This document shows, piece by piece, positions 37,824-60,458 of a stretch of 64,000 nucleotides of DNA. The stretch is from Phymorhynchus buccinoides. Its lineage: Eukaryota > Mollusca > Gastropoda > Neogastropoda > Raphitomidae. Position 1 is the first letter of the stretch; each line of letters opens with the position of its first letter. The position numbers were made by a program, and so were the translations under genes. Under the pieces are notes generated by a model that saw only the letters and a list, made by a program, of their open reading frames with translations, searched no databases and was not told where the DNA came from. The stretch covers positions 46,918,016-46,982,015 of the forward strand of contig CM065698.1 of NCBI GenBank assembly GCA_017654935.2, in the 5' to 3' direction.

Positions 37824-37908
<85 letters not shown>
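37761..37908. repeat. (CA)n microsatellite
   Basis: CA run interrupted once by CAGACAGACAGA. Confidence 0.95.
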
Positions 37909-37911
<3 letters not shown>

Positions 37912-38019
37912 TGCGAGAGGAGAGCGAGAGAGAGACTGAGACAGGTAAACCTAAGACAGAGACAGACAGAAAGAAAGAAAGAAAGGCAGAATAGTAACGA
38001 AATATATACCTATATGTTC

Positions 38020-38540
38020 GCCCTGTTACTCATGAACGAGTGCACAGAATCGCTTCAACTTTTGTGTGTGGATGTATCATGGTACACAGATGGTCCCATA
38101 GAAAATATTAATTTCCAGTGCAAACTTCCGCCAAGGGAGACTAACTTTTTCTGTAAAACATGTTCGCCCTGTAACTCGCGTACCATTTGACAGAATCGCT
38201 TCAAATTTTGTGTCGGAGTGTGTCATGATATTTAGACAGTCTCATATGAATATTAAACCTCCAGTGAAAACTTCCGCCAAGGAAGACTCACTTTTCTATA
38301 AGATGTTTGTTCACCCTGTGACTCATGAACTGGAGCACAGCATCGCTTCAAATGTTGTGTGATGGTGTATCATGCTGCAGATATGGTCCCAAAGAAAATT
38401 TGAATCTCCAGTACAAATCCCCATCAAGGAAGACTCACTATTCTGTAGAACATGTTTGCCTTATAACTCACGCACCAGTAGACAGAATCATTTCACATTT
38501 TGTGTTGGGGTGTGTCATGGTGCCTGATAGTCCCATAATT
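38020..38540 (+). repeat. Four tandem units of about 140 bp, SINE-like
   Basis: Units start near 38020, 38161, 38306 and 38450. Each contains TGTTCGCCCTGT-like sequence, ACTC, then CAGAATCGCTTCA and TTTTGTGT, then CTTCCGCCAAGG. Related to the AAGGTCA-type repeats. No ORF. Confidence 0.75.
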
Positions 38541-38968
38541 AAAAAGGCGTCTTCTGGTGGAAAGCGGATCGGGGGAGGGGGGACAACAGACTGCAGGGGC
38601 GGACCAGTTAGTGAAGGTAATGGGGTTTCCAATGGTCTGGTTGGCAAAGGCCTCTCACTTGTGGAAAAACCCCAGATCGGAGGGGGGAGGAGAGCAGACC
38701 GCAGGGGCGGATCAGTTACTGAAGTGTTTTTTTTCCTCCAATGGTCTGTTTGTGGGGGCTGACAATAATTTGTAAAATATGCAATGAAGGCTTCCCCTGG
38801 AGAAAAGCGGATCAAGGTTAGCATGAAGTTTACAACCCCCTCTTTGAAGCGTCCGTGTAAAGCATAGAAGATACCGGGGGACATTTTAAAACTCCAGTGC
38901 AAACCTCCGCCAGGGCAGAACTCCAGTCTCTCTCAGTCTGTGTGTCTCGCTCTCACCGTCTGTCGAAA

Positions 38969-38969
<1 letters not shown>
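38541..38969. repeat. G-rich duplicated segment
   Basis: Two diverged copies (about 38545-38640 and 38665-38760) share CAGACTGCAGGGGCGGA-like sequence followed by CAATGGTCTG. No coding signal. Confidence 0.5.
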
Positions 38970-39363
<394 letters not shown>

Positions 39364-39628
39364 TAATCCAAGGTCGCATCCACAGGTCTACTTTACTACA
39401 CAGCTTAGAGAAGTACAATCAGTAAGCCCTACACACAGATAGAGCCATCACAATTTGACCAATATATTAGCGTGAGCGTAGTCTTGTGGTCACCAAGATT
39501 GCTTACCAATAATATTTATCTATCTATTCTTAGTGTATAATATCTTGGGGAGTAGCGGCCTACAGTCCAACACATGACCTACATGAAACGAAGCACTGGA
39601 TTCCTGAATGTGTACAGATTTGTGAAGG

Positions 39629-52488
<12,860 letters not shown>

Positions 52489-52700
52489 CACAGACTGACC
52501 GGTTACCACTCAATTGCACCTGGTTGAAAATCACCCAATTGCCCCTATCCGGGTATGTGCATCAATTGCGCCTGGTTTCTGCAACTGATGTATCTGGGAA
52601 GTCAAAACTTCAGATGACGACAAAATCAAAACTAGAACAGCTATCTAAATTCTGTTTTCTGGAGTTGCCCTGGTGCTTTGCCAGTCGAAGGTTGGAAACA

Positions 52701-52706
52701 AATAAA
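52701..52706 (+). other. Candidate lectin poly(A) signal
   Basis: AATAAA 213 bases after the stop codon, inside the TIR element. Confidence 0.45.
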
Positions 52707-52879
52707 CCGAAATATTGCTATCTTATTAAGTGTTTTTTTATACTGATAAATTCTGTTTTCTGTAAGTTTATAGACCTAGTGTGTGTGTGTCACTGTGTGT
52801 CTGTCTGTGTGTGCTGCTATGTGCATGTGTTGTTGCTGGCTGTGTCATTCTTGAATACTATTTTTGTTGTCTGCTTATT

Positions 52880-52941
52880 GTTGAGCACTTGGTTGTAAAG
52901 CGCTTTGGGCTCATTTGAGGTAAAGCGCTATATAAATGTTA

Positions 52942-52984
<43 letters not shown>

Positions 52985-52985
52985 C
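52880..52985 (+). mobile_element. Non-LTR retrotransposon or SINE 3' tail
   Basis: TTGTAAAGCGCTTTGGGCTC, then AAAGCGCTATATAAATG and an (ATT)n tail: a widespread CR1/L2-type 3' end. Confidence 0.7.
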
Positions 52986-53221
52986 AGGGAATTTTAGCTC
53001 TATCTTCACATACAACATTCCATTATATGTAGGTTTTATGGGCATAAACAATTTCAACCATTTGAACGGGCGCAATTGATGACTACAACGGGCACAACTG
53101 ACACGGGCGCAATTGAGCATAGGGGCAATAAAATAGGCGCAGTAGATTGAGTTGCACCGGGTTGACCACTGGCCAGCCTTGGACGGGGTGGGAAGGGTTG
53201 GGGAATAGATTGGTAATGGTC

Positions 53222-54010
53222 ATGGTACACGTAGTTATGCTTCACTATTTCCCCATGTCAACACAGTGACATGCAAGTAATCTTTATGAGTGATTGTCAC
53301 TGTGTTGCTATGGGGAAAAGGTGAAAATTGTTAACGTGTATTGAGACCTTCATGGTCATGATACACGCTGTTATTTGTCACTATTTCCCCATGTCAACAC
53401 AGTGACATGCAAGTAATCTTTATGAGTGATTGTCACTGTGTTGCTATGGGGAAAGGGTGAAAAATGTCAACGTGTATAGAGACCTTCATGGTCATGATAC
53501 ACGCTGTTATTTGTCACTATTTCCCCATGGAAACACAGTGACATGCAAGTAATCTTTATGAGTGATTGTCACTGTGTTGCTATGGGGAAAAGGTGAAAAT
53601 TGTTAACGTGTATTGAGACCTTCATGGTCATGATACACGTTGTTATTTTTCATTGTTTCCCCATGGCAACACAGTGATATGCAAGTAATCATATGAGTGA
53701 TTATCACTGTGTTGCTATGGGGAAAATGTGAAAATTGTTAACGTGTATTGAGACCTTCATGGTCATGATACACGTTGTTATTTTTCACTGTTTCCCCATG
53801 GCAACACAGTGATATGCAAGTAATCATATGAGTGATTATCACTGTGTTGCTATGGGGAAAAGGTGAAAATTGTTAACGTGTATTCCTTCATTGTCATGAT
53901 AGCCTACACGTTGTTATTTTTCACTGTTTCCCCATGGCAACACAGTGACACGCTAGTAAGTATCATGACTAGTATAACGCTGTGTTGCCATGCAGAAAGA
54001 GTGGGAAATA
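53222..54010. repeat. 134-bp satellite with internal hairpin, 6 copies
   Basis: Copies start near 53250, 53384, 53518, 53656, 53788 and 53927. Each has an inverted pair, TTTCCCCATGGCAACACAG and CACTGTGTTGCTATGGGGAA, around a 25-30-base loop. They are joined by GAGACCTTCATGGTCATGAT. The last copy is more diverged. Confidence 0.93.
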
Positions 54011-54190
54011 ACAACATGTATCATTTTGAGGATTGGGAGTCGGATTGCCAAGGTCCGATACCTACACAAGAAACGATGTTACTGGTGTATCATTTTGTGA
54101 AGTGAGTTGTAATAGTGCAAATAAACGCATATTATGGGAATGGTGTTGATTGACGTTTGAATTGCTATAAAAACCAAACAGAGTGTAATT

Positions 54191-54400
54191 ATGTGTGTGT
54201 GTGTGTGTGTGTGTGCGTGTGCGTGTGCGTGCGTGCGTGTGTGCGTGCGTGCGCGTGTGCGCGCGCGCGTGTGCGCGCGCGTGTGTGTGTGTGCGTGCGC
54301 GCGCGCGCGCGCGCGCGTGTGTGTGTGTGTGCGTGTGTGCGCGCGTGCGTGCGTGTGTGTGTGTGTGTGTATGTGTGTGCGTGTGTGCGTGCGTGTATGT
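54191..54400. repeat. (GT)n / (GC)n microsatellite
   Basis: GT run with GCGC-rich stretches; the LTR element begins directly after it. Confidence 0.95.
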
Positions 54401-54401
54401 G

Positions 54402-54556
54402 TGTTGGAAGGGTAGAAAGGGGGGTAAGGGGTTTTTGCGGGGTTGTATAGGAGGGGAAGGAGCTTAGAGGTCTCTTTCTCTCCAATTAACCACAGGGCCA
54501 CATGGAGTGGTTTATTTGGTGTTTATTTCAAGCTCATCAGAACACACAGCCCAACA
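54402..54556 (-). repeat. 3' LTR lacking most of U3 (155 bp)
   Basis: Reads on minus from TGTTGGGCTGTGTG to CCTTCCAACA. Compared with the 5' LTR, about 147 bp at the start are missing, and the missing part is bounded by two TGTTGG repeats. Confidence 0.8.
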
Positions 54557-54585
54557 TTATAACATCCACCCCCTGCTTTTAGAAA
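54557..54585 (-). other. Polypurine tract
   Basis: Minus strand AAAAGCAGGGGGTGGATG followed by TTATAA and the LTR start TGTTGG. This is the normal site for plus-strand priming. Confidence 0.6.
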
Positions 54586-55014
54586 GCAATGTCCTCATTG
54601 CTGCTAGACGTACCCTGTGCGTTCTATGTCAATGGTGAGAATAGTTCTCGAAGAACATCAACACAGATAACAGAAATAAATTTGCAAGCAAATGAAATCC
54701 CAAACCCAATGAAGACATGATATAGGGTCAAATAGAAAGTTACAACCTTGGTGCTTAACCGCATCCATCATGACAAAAATAAACAGAACAGGCTGTTATA
54801 CCCACGAATATCTATCAACTCTGGACATAACTTCTTTGCACACACAATTTGAAAAATCAAACAAACAAGCAAGATTAATAGCCAATGTAAACCAAATGTG
54901 CATATGTCAAAACAACACAAAAATACAAGAAAAACATTATATGCAACAAGCTAGCAAATGATTTAAACAAAGGAAAAAAATGAACGTCATCAGCCAACAG
55001 AAACAGAATCCCCT

Positions 55015-56124
55015 CTACCCAGCCTTAGTCATATGTGGACATCTTTTGAACTTTACTGTGGTGTGTAGCTCACCTACAGTACCTGGGGTAGCTAACTTGT
55101 GCACTCCAAGTTTTGGATGAGACTGAGTGCATCTGTCCTGCATTCTGGCAAGTGCCTGAACGCATGGCTCTTTTAGATGAGACACATGGATGGCCTGCAT
55201 CTGAAATGTTGGCTGTCTTGTCTTTGTTCCCAAGACTGGTGAAATGGGCAGCCGCACCCATCCACTACAACCAGGATCATCATCACCAACATATAGTGTA
55301 TCGGGAGATGACTCCTTGACCTTAGGCTCCTCATCGGAATGAGAATCTTTCGGGAGAATGTCCGAACCCCACTCAGGGTTTGAGCCTACTACAGACCGAG
55401 GTCTCCTATTCTTGCCCCTTTTCTTTCCTCTGCCCCGTCTCCTTTTCCTGCCTGAAAACGAAACACAATCACAGACAACAGCTAATGTGTCCTGCATTAC
55501 TCCAATCCTCATTTCCAAGACAGACAACTGATTGACAGATTGTCCTGGTTCATTTAACAGGCTTGATGCTTGCTGTTGCTCTTTCCGATGGTCCTCTTCA
55601 AGCTCTCTCTCCAACATGAGAGCTTCGTCACGAGCCTGGAAAAAGGTGGTCGCAGGCTTACGTGTAACCATACTACGAAGGTCCCTCCTCCGTTCCTGGT
55701 TATTCAGACCATCAACAAACTTGTCCCTTGCCAAATTGGCAGCAAGAGCCCATGGATCCTTGAGACTGATGACTCTCTCAATATCCTTCAATGCATGTGA
55801 GTAGTCCAGAATGGACTCCTCTGGCCGCTGGTCCCGCATGAAGAACTCTGACATCAGGGATGTCAGGCGCCTTCCATCACCAAACACCGCCAGGAGGATC
55901 TTGATGACCTTCTCCGGAGTGTTTGTTTCCTCCAGCTCCCTCAGTTGGACTTCCCGCCGAGCTGTCCCCGTCAGATGGCAGTAGACGAAATAAGCTGCCA
56001 TCTCGCTGCTTATTGGATAAGCAGCCAGAACCCGCTTCACCTCCATGGTGAAGTCCTCTGCAGATCCATCTACAGATTCCCCAGAGAAGTAGGGCAGTTG
56101 AGGTGGAGGTAGTGCCACTACCAT
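55015..56124 (-). CDS. Retrotransposon Gag-like protein
   Basis: 369 residues from the first in-frame ATG (56124). The same frame is open upstream to a TAG, but only a GTG lies there. The N-terminal part (ALPPPQLPYFSGES, DFTMEVKRVL, EFFMRDQRPEESILDYSHAL, LARDKFVDGL) is a Ty3/gypsy-type Gag capsid region with the usual RF.G and helical blocks. A coiled-coil-like stretch (ALMLERELEEDHRKEQQQ) follows. Next comes a very basic segment (GRKRRRGRGKKRGKNRRPRS) where a CCHC zinc knuckle is normally found; no knuckle is visible. The acidic C-terminal part (DSHSDEEPKVKESSPD) is not recognised. It would assemble particles and bind RNA. The frame has no breaks. Confidence 0.85.
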   Translation of the reverse strand: MVVALPPPQLPYFSGESVDGSAEDFTMEVKRVLAAYPISSEMAAYFVYCHLTGTARREVQLRELEETNTPEKVIKILLAVFGDGRRLTSLMSEFFMRDQRPEESILDYSHALKDIERVISLKDPWALAANLARDKFVDGLNNQERRRDLRSMVTRKPATTFFQARDEALMLERELEEDHRKEQQQASSLLNEPGQSVNQLSVLEMRIGVMQDTLAVVCDCVSFSGRKRRRGRGKKRGKNRRPRSVVGSNPEWGSDILPKDSHSDEEPKVKESSPDTLYVGDDDPGCSGWVRLPISPVLGTKTRQPTFQMQAIHVSHLKEPCVQALARMQDRCTQSHPKLGVHKLATPGTVGELHTTVKFKRCPHMTKAG

Positions 56125-56221
56125 CTTCAGTGTTGTCGGGCTGAGTTGGGCTTCGGTCTGGGCTTTGCTGGGCTTCACGTTGGACTGTGTGCTGCTGAAC
56201 TATTATAAACACCTTACCTGC

Positions 56222-56242
56222 GATCCTGCTCTCGCAGCGCCA
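56222..56242 (-). other. tRNA primer-binding site
   Basis: Two bases inside the 5' LTR the minus strand reads TGGCGCTGCGAGAGCAGGAT. It starts TGG, the complement of a tRNA CCA end. The tRNA is not assigned. Confidence 0.6.
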
Positions 56243-56244
56243 GT

Positions 56245-56546
56245 TGTTGGAAGGGTAGAAAGGGGGGTAAGGGGTTTTTGCGGGGTTGTATAGGAGGGGA
56301 AGGAGCTTAGAGGTCTCTTTCTCTCCAATTAACCACAGGGCCACATGGAGTGGTTTATTTGGTGTTTATTTCAAGCTCATCAGAACACACAGCCCAACAA
56401 GGATGATCGCTCCCCATAGGAGGATGTACAGGTAGTGATCGAGATAGCAGGTCAGAAAGACTGATTTGGCCTAGGGCTACAACTTATATAGCATACCCAA
56501 CAAAGACTTTAAATGACCTGATTATCTATTGGTCAATTCTCCAACA
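56245..56546 (-). repeat. 5' LTR, full length (302 bp)
   Basis: Reads on minus from TGTTGGAGAATTGACC to CCTTCCAACA. It has a TATATAA box (56484-56490) and two AATAAA signals (56354-56359 and 56365-56370), in the order expected for U3-R-U5. Confidence 0.8.
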
Positions 56547-57224
56547 CATGTAAACTTTAACACCTTATAGTCAAAATTAAACTACCATTTTCGTCTAGTT
56601 CCTGATCAACAACATAAAGAGAACATTCCAACGTATATTCAATTATTATTTGCTGCAATTAAGTTAATTTAATAATAAAATTAATCATCAAGCCAGACTT
56701 CCTGTTTTTCTGATTGGTTGATCAGAAAAAGGATCTACTTCCTTATGTTTCTCATTGGTTGAATTTTACATATTACCACCTGAAATTGAATAACCACTTA
56801 TTCCTTAGTCATTCATCCCAACCAGGGTTAGGCCTATGGTGTACTTTTCGTGTCAAAATTTAACGAAAAGTTCACATTATAACATGTGTGTTCTGTTCCT
56901 TAGTCAGTTTATCTGCTCGTGTATCTCTTTCAATCTCTCTACATAGGCCTAATTATAATCATTTACTTTTTCAGTTTAGCCTGGCAGATTCAGTAGGCCT
57001 AGTCATTTGAATGAATAAATCTTTAATGTCTTTTCACATGAATAGTGATTTTAGACAACATGCAAAAATTGAACCAATTAAAAAAATACATGCAAGCTTA
57101 AAAAACACAATTATAACAACACACAAAGCAAAACATCTACAGTAAGCTTCCAATAGGTGTGGAATTCTAATAGGCATGAATGGCATGTGTAGGCTATGCG
57201 TAAGACATTAATTGACATAATCAC
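56547..57224. other. Intergenic, AT-rich
   Basis: No gene or clear repeat recognised. Confidence 0.4.
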
Positions 57225-57392
57225 GTGCGCGCGCGCGCGTGTGTGCATGTGTCCTTTATGTGTTACTTTTTTTTCTTTGCAAATGTTGTTCCTTTTTTCG
57301 TTACTTTTTGTTCGTTCGCTTCCAAATGCATTCCCTTTCTTGGAGTAGGCCTATTTAATAGACACACACACGCATGCACACGCCGCGCGCGT

Positions 57393-57430
<38 letters not shown>
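57225..57430. repeat. CG/CA microsatellites
   Basis: GCGC run at 57226-57242 and CA run at 57360-57428, with T-rich sequence between. Confidence 0.85.
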
Positions 57431-57479
57431 AGGTGTAGAGTGGCACAGAGCATGGACACTACACATTGAGCCTAAATAT

Positions 57480-57840
57480 AGAATCCGTGCACAGAGGTAA
57501 CGCGTTCGCCTTGTGTCAAGTAAACCCGAGTTCGAACCTGGGTAACAGGTTTTTTCCCCTCTCACTTTGCACTAGGCATTACGGTCTGAACGTGGAGTCT
57601 TTCGGATGAGACGATAAACCGAAGTCCCGTGTGCCCATGCACTTAGCACACCAGCAACAACTTAGTTGTCATTTGGTTAAAATGTTACCACCTTTCCTTC
57701 CTCATCAGTCACACAAAAATGGCATGCAAAACATTTTAATAAAAAAACATGGGTAACAGCCTCTAGCTGTGACACGCTCTCCACGTGGGAGCAACCCGAA
57801 TTTCACAGAGACGCCTCTGTGACTATACACACTTCACTCT
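57480..57840 (+). mobile_element. tRNA-related SINE
   Basis: Head: GAGGTAACGCGTTCGCCTTG (A-box-like) and GAGTTCGAACCTGGG (B box), spaced as in a tRNA. Centre: GTCTTTCGGATGAGACGATA and AACCGAAGTCCCGTGTG, a conserved SINE central region. 3' part: GACACGCTCTCCACGTGGGA and GAGACGCCTCTGTGACTATA. A second, partial copy of the 3' part is at 22045-22150. Confidence 0.75.
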
Positions 57841-58434
57841 AGAGCAATCATATGCTTTTTTCACGATTATTATTATCTCCGTAGATGCATGTTGAACTTT
57901 TTTTTCAGTAAAGTCGAAACACATAAACCAGCCACACGTCAGAGAAAATCGAACGACTGTACGATACGATTCGATCACGTGGTCTCCAAGAACAAATGTT
58001 ATTCAAATAAATATCTGCTTTCCACATTCCAAGTACTTGTTTCCTCTGCACGTGCAAGCTGATTTCCTAAACACCACAGGCCTGACCATTAAGGAAACAA
58101 CGAGCTTTGTGGGCCTGACATTGTTTAGATTTTCCCCCACACGGTTCCGACAACGAAAAAAACCCGAAACAAAGTTTTTACCTTCGACCAATCAGAAATC
58201 GGCCGAGTGTTTCCGAAGATTCTCGAAGTAAGAAGATGCGAAGGGTAGGAGAAAGTCTGCAAATTTCCGGAATCCCAGGCAGAACTTCAGCTTGTGATGT
58301 GGCAGTCTGTGTGTGCGACGGACTTGATAGGTGTGCATTGATCGCATGAAGTTAGAGTTTTGACGAAAACAATCCGTGGTGAAGCCTTCTTTACTGATCA
58401 CTTCATTCGATCGTCTGCATTGCATTACTCAACG
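57841..58434 (+). other. 5' flank / 5' UTR of second PLOD gene
   Basis: No TATA box close to the start codon. The frame of the start codon is open up to 58360 without a good leader. No regulatory site is called. Confidence 0.4.
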
Positions 58435-58513
58435 ATGCTTCGTGAAGTTCGTCTGCTGTTTCTCGTCATTTTGAGTGTCACTTTTGTTGGCAGCATCTTG
58501 GCATCAGAAAATG
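58435..58513 (+). CDS. PLOD: Second PLOD exon 1 (signal peptide)
   Basis: ATG at 58435 begins the hydrophobic leader and SEN; donor GTAAGA. An upstream in-frame codon at 58360 would add 25 polar residues and spoil the leader, so 58435 is chosen. Confidence 0.85.
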
Positions 58514-59022
58514 GTAAGATTATTTTTTCACATTGGCATCAGTCAGCAATATAAACTAGGCAGTCAGCATTACCATACTCTCTGGCATTACAAACTATTA
58601 CATTGTGTTTCTTGTGACGTCTGGTGTGTGTTTAAAACTAAAAACGTTACTAGGGTGAAAGTAAACTACAAAATCTTCGACTTATCTTGACAAAGATTAG
58701 GATGTGAGTGCAGAGATGGAGACTAGTTTTGAAGGTCTAGGCATACGTGTGGAAAGAAGAGGGGTGTAGGCCTAGCCTACTTGCTCCCCGTCACGTAGAC
58801 ACACCGGCCAAGACGCGTGTTGATGCTAGGCTGTCTTCTGTGGGTAGGCCTGATTTTATTTAGATAAAGCCAAATCTGAGCCACTGACTGAACCACTGAA
58901 TTAGTGTTCAAATCAAGAATAAGTTCAGGCATAGCTTTATGCCACCCTGTATCTGAGATCAATATCTATTATCCTTCATTGGATCATTGAGAATTGAGAG
59001 TGTACACACACACAGACAGACA

Positions 59023-59082
<60 letters not shown>

Positions 59083-59395
59083 GACACACATAATGACATA
59101 TACACACACACACAGACTGTGACAGAGTTAGCACACACACACCAGGCTCCCAATCGTCCCGCAAAACAAGGGATCCCAGGGACTCCTTCACTTACAGCAT
59201 AGAGGGTCCTATACTGGCTATAGCCTAGGCGGGATAGAGGGTCCCACTCCCAGTGGCATTGTGAATGCTGAAAATAATTTTTCTAGTGCATCCCTGGGAC
59301 TCGCTGCACATTCTTTTAGAGGGTCCTCTAGAATTCTAGTACTTCATAGACCCCCAAATGGGGGTCCCTGGGAGCCATGCACACACACACGCACA

Positions 59396-59426
<31 letters not shown>

Positions 59427-60148
59427 TTCATGCACATATTTGCATGCCTTAGTTTTAGCTTATTCTCCCAGTCCCAGGAGAGGACTTATTGTATCTTTTA
59501 GTTTTACATTCAAGTTATTATCAGCTTCTGGGGGGGGGGGGGGGGGGGGGGGGGGGAGAGGTCTTCAGAACACCTCCCCCACCCTTTCTTGACTAATTGA
59601 TCTTCCCCTGTTACACAATGATTCTCTGCTGACTATTCAGTCAGTGTACACAGTACAGTACTGGTCCTGGGAGGGGGTAGGAGAGCTGGGTCGGTGTGAA
59701 AATATACCCTCAAAATATGTCTATATCTTTAGGGTGTCACTGCCACACATGCATATTTTAGGGGATCTCTCACTGTCTCAGTTTATAATTTACTAGTATT
59801 GCATATTAGTACACTACAGTAAAAATCGCTAATTCAAAATTGAAGGGACTGAAATTTTATTTTGAGATAGCCAATGTTTTGAGTTAAAAAGACTTTTCAA
59901 CATAGAGATTATTATGTACTGGGACCCAACAATTATTTTGAGTTATGCAGTGTTTTTGAGTTATCTGTTTTTGAGTTATCAGTTCTCCACTGTATATGCG
60001 TACAGTATGACTATGACGAGTATTGTTTGCTGTTTCAGACCTGCTGGTGCTCACAGTGGCCACTGAGGAAACGGACGGCTTCAAACGCTTCTTGCATTCC
60101 ACAAAGAAGTATGGGCTGAAGGTGAAGGTAAGAGATCTATGTGTGTGT

Positions 60149-60201
<53 letters not shown>

Positions 60202-60398
60202 GTGTTAACTAGATTTATGTGTGTGCGTGCGCACTTACAATAGTTACATATTTATGTCACTTTTTTTCTTTTTGTGTGTGTTATTAATTCGTTGTGTATT
60301 GTATACATGTGTGTCACTGTGTGTGTGTGTGTCAAAGTCAATCCAGGTGGACATCGAATAAGCATTACATTATGCTTTTTTTACATTATGCTTTTTTT

Positions 60399-60458
<60 letters not shown>

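Larger units (their letters stand above)
52493..53172. mobile_element. TIR element with CAATTGCGCC sub-repeats, at lectin 3' end
   Basis: The left side has CGGTTACCACTCAATTGCAC and CATCAATTGCGCCTGG. The right side is the approximate inverse, with GGGCGCAATTGATGACTAC and GTTGCACCGGGTTGACCAC. It begins four bases after the lectin stop codon, so the lectin 3' UTR is made of it. A non-LTR tail is nested inside (52880-52985). Confidence 0.7.
54402..56546 (-). mobile_element. Gag-only LTR retrotransposon
   Basis: A 2.1-kb element on minus: 5' LTR 56245-56546, a primer-binding site, a gag ORF (55015-56124), about 460 bp of non-coding sequence, a polypurine tract, and a shortened 3' LTR 54402-54556. 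There is no protease, reverse transcriptase or integrase sequence, so it must borrow these in trans. LTR termini are TGTTGGA and TCCAACA. The 155 bp shared by the two LTRs look identical, so the insertion is young. Flanking bases (ATGTG and CATGT) do not give a clear target duplication; the left flank is a microsatellite. Confidence 0.85.

Noticed and set aside
55877..56344. 155-codon minus-strand ORF starting in the LTR
   Set aside because: Overlaps Gag in another frame and lacks Gag-like or other domain features.
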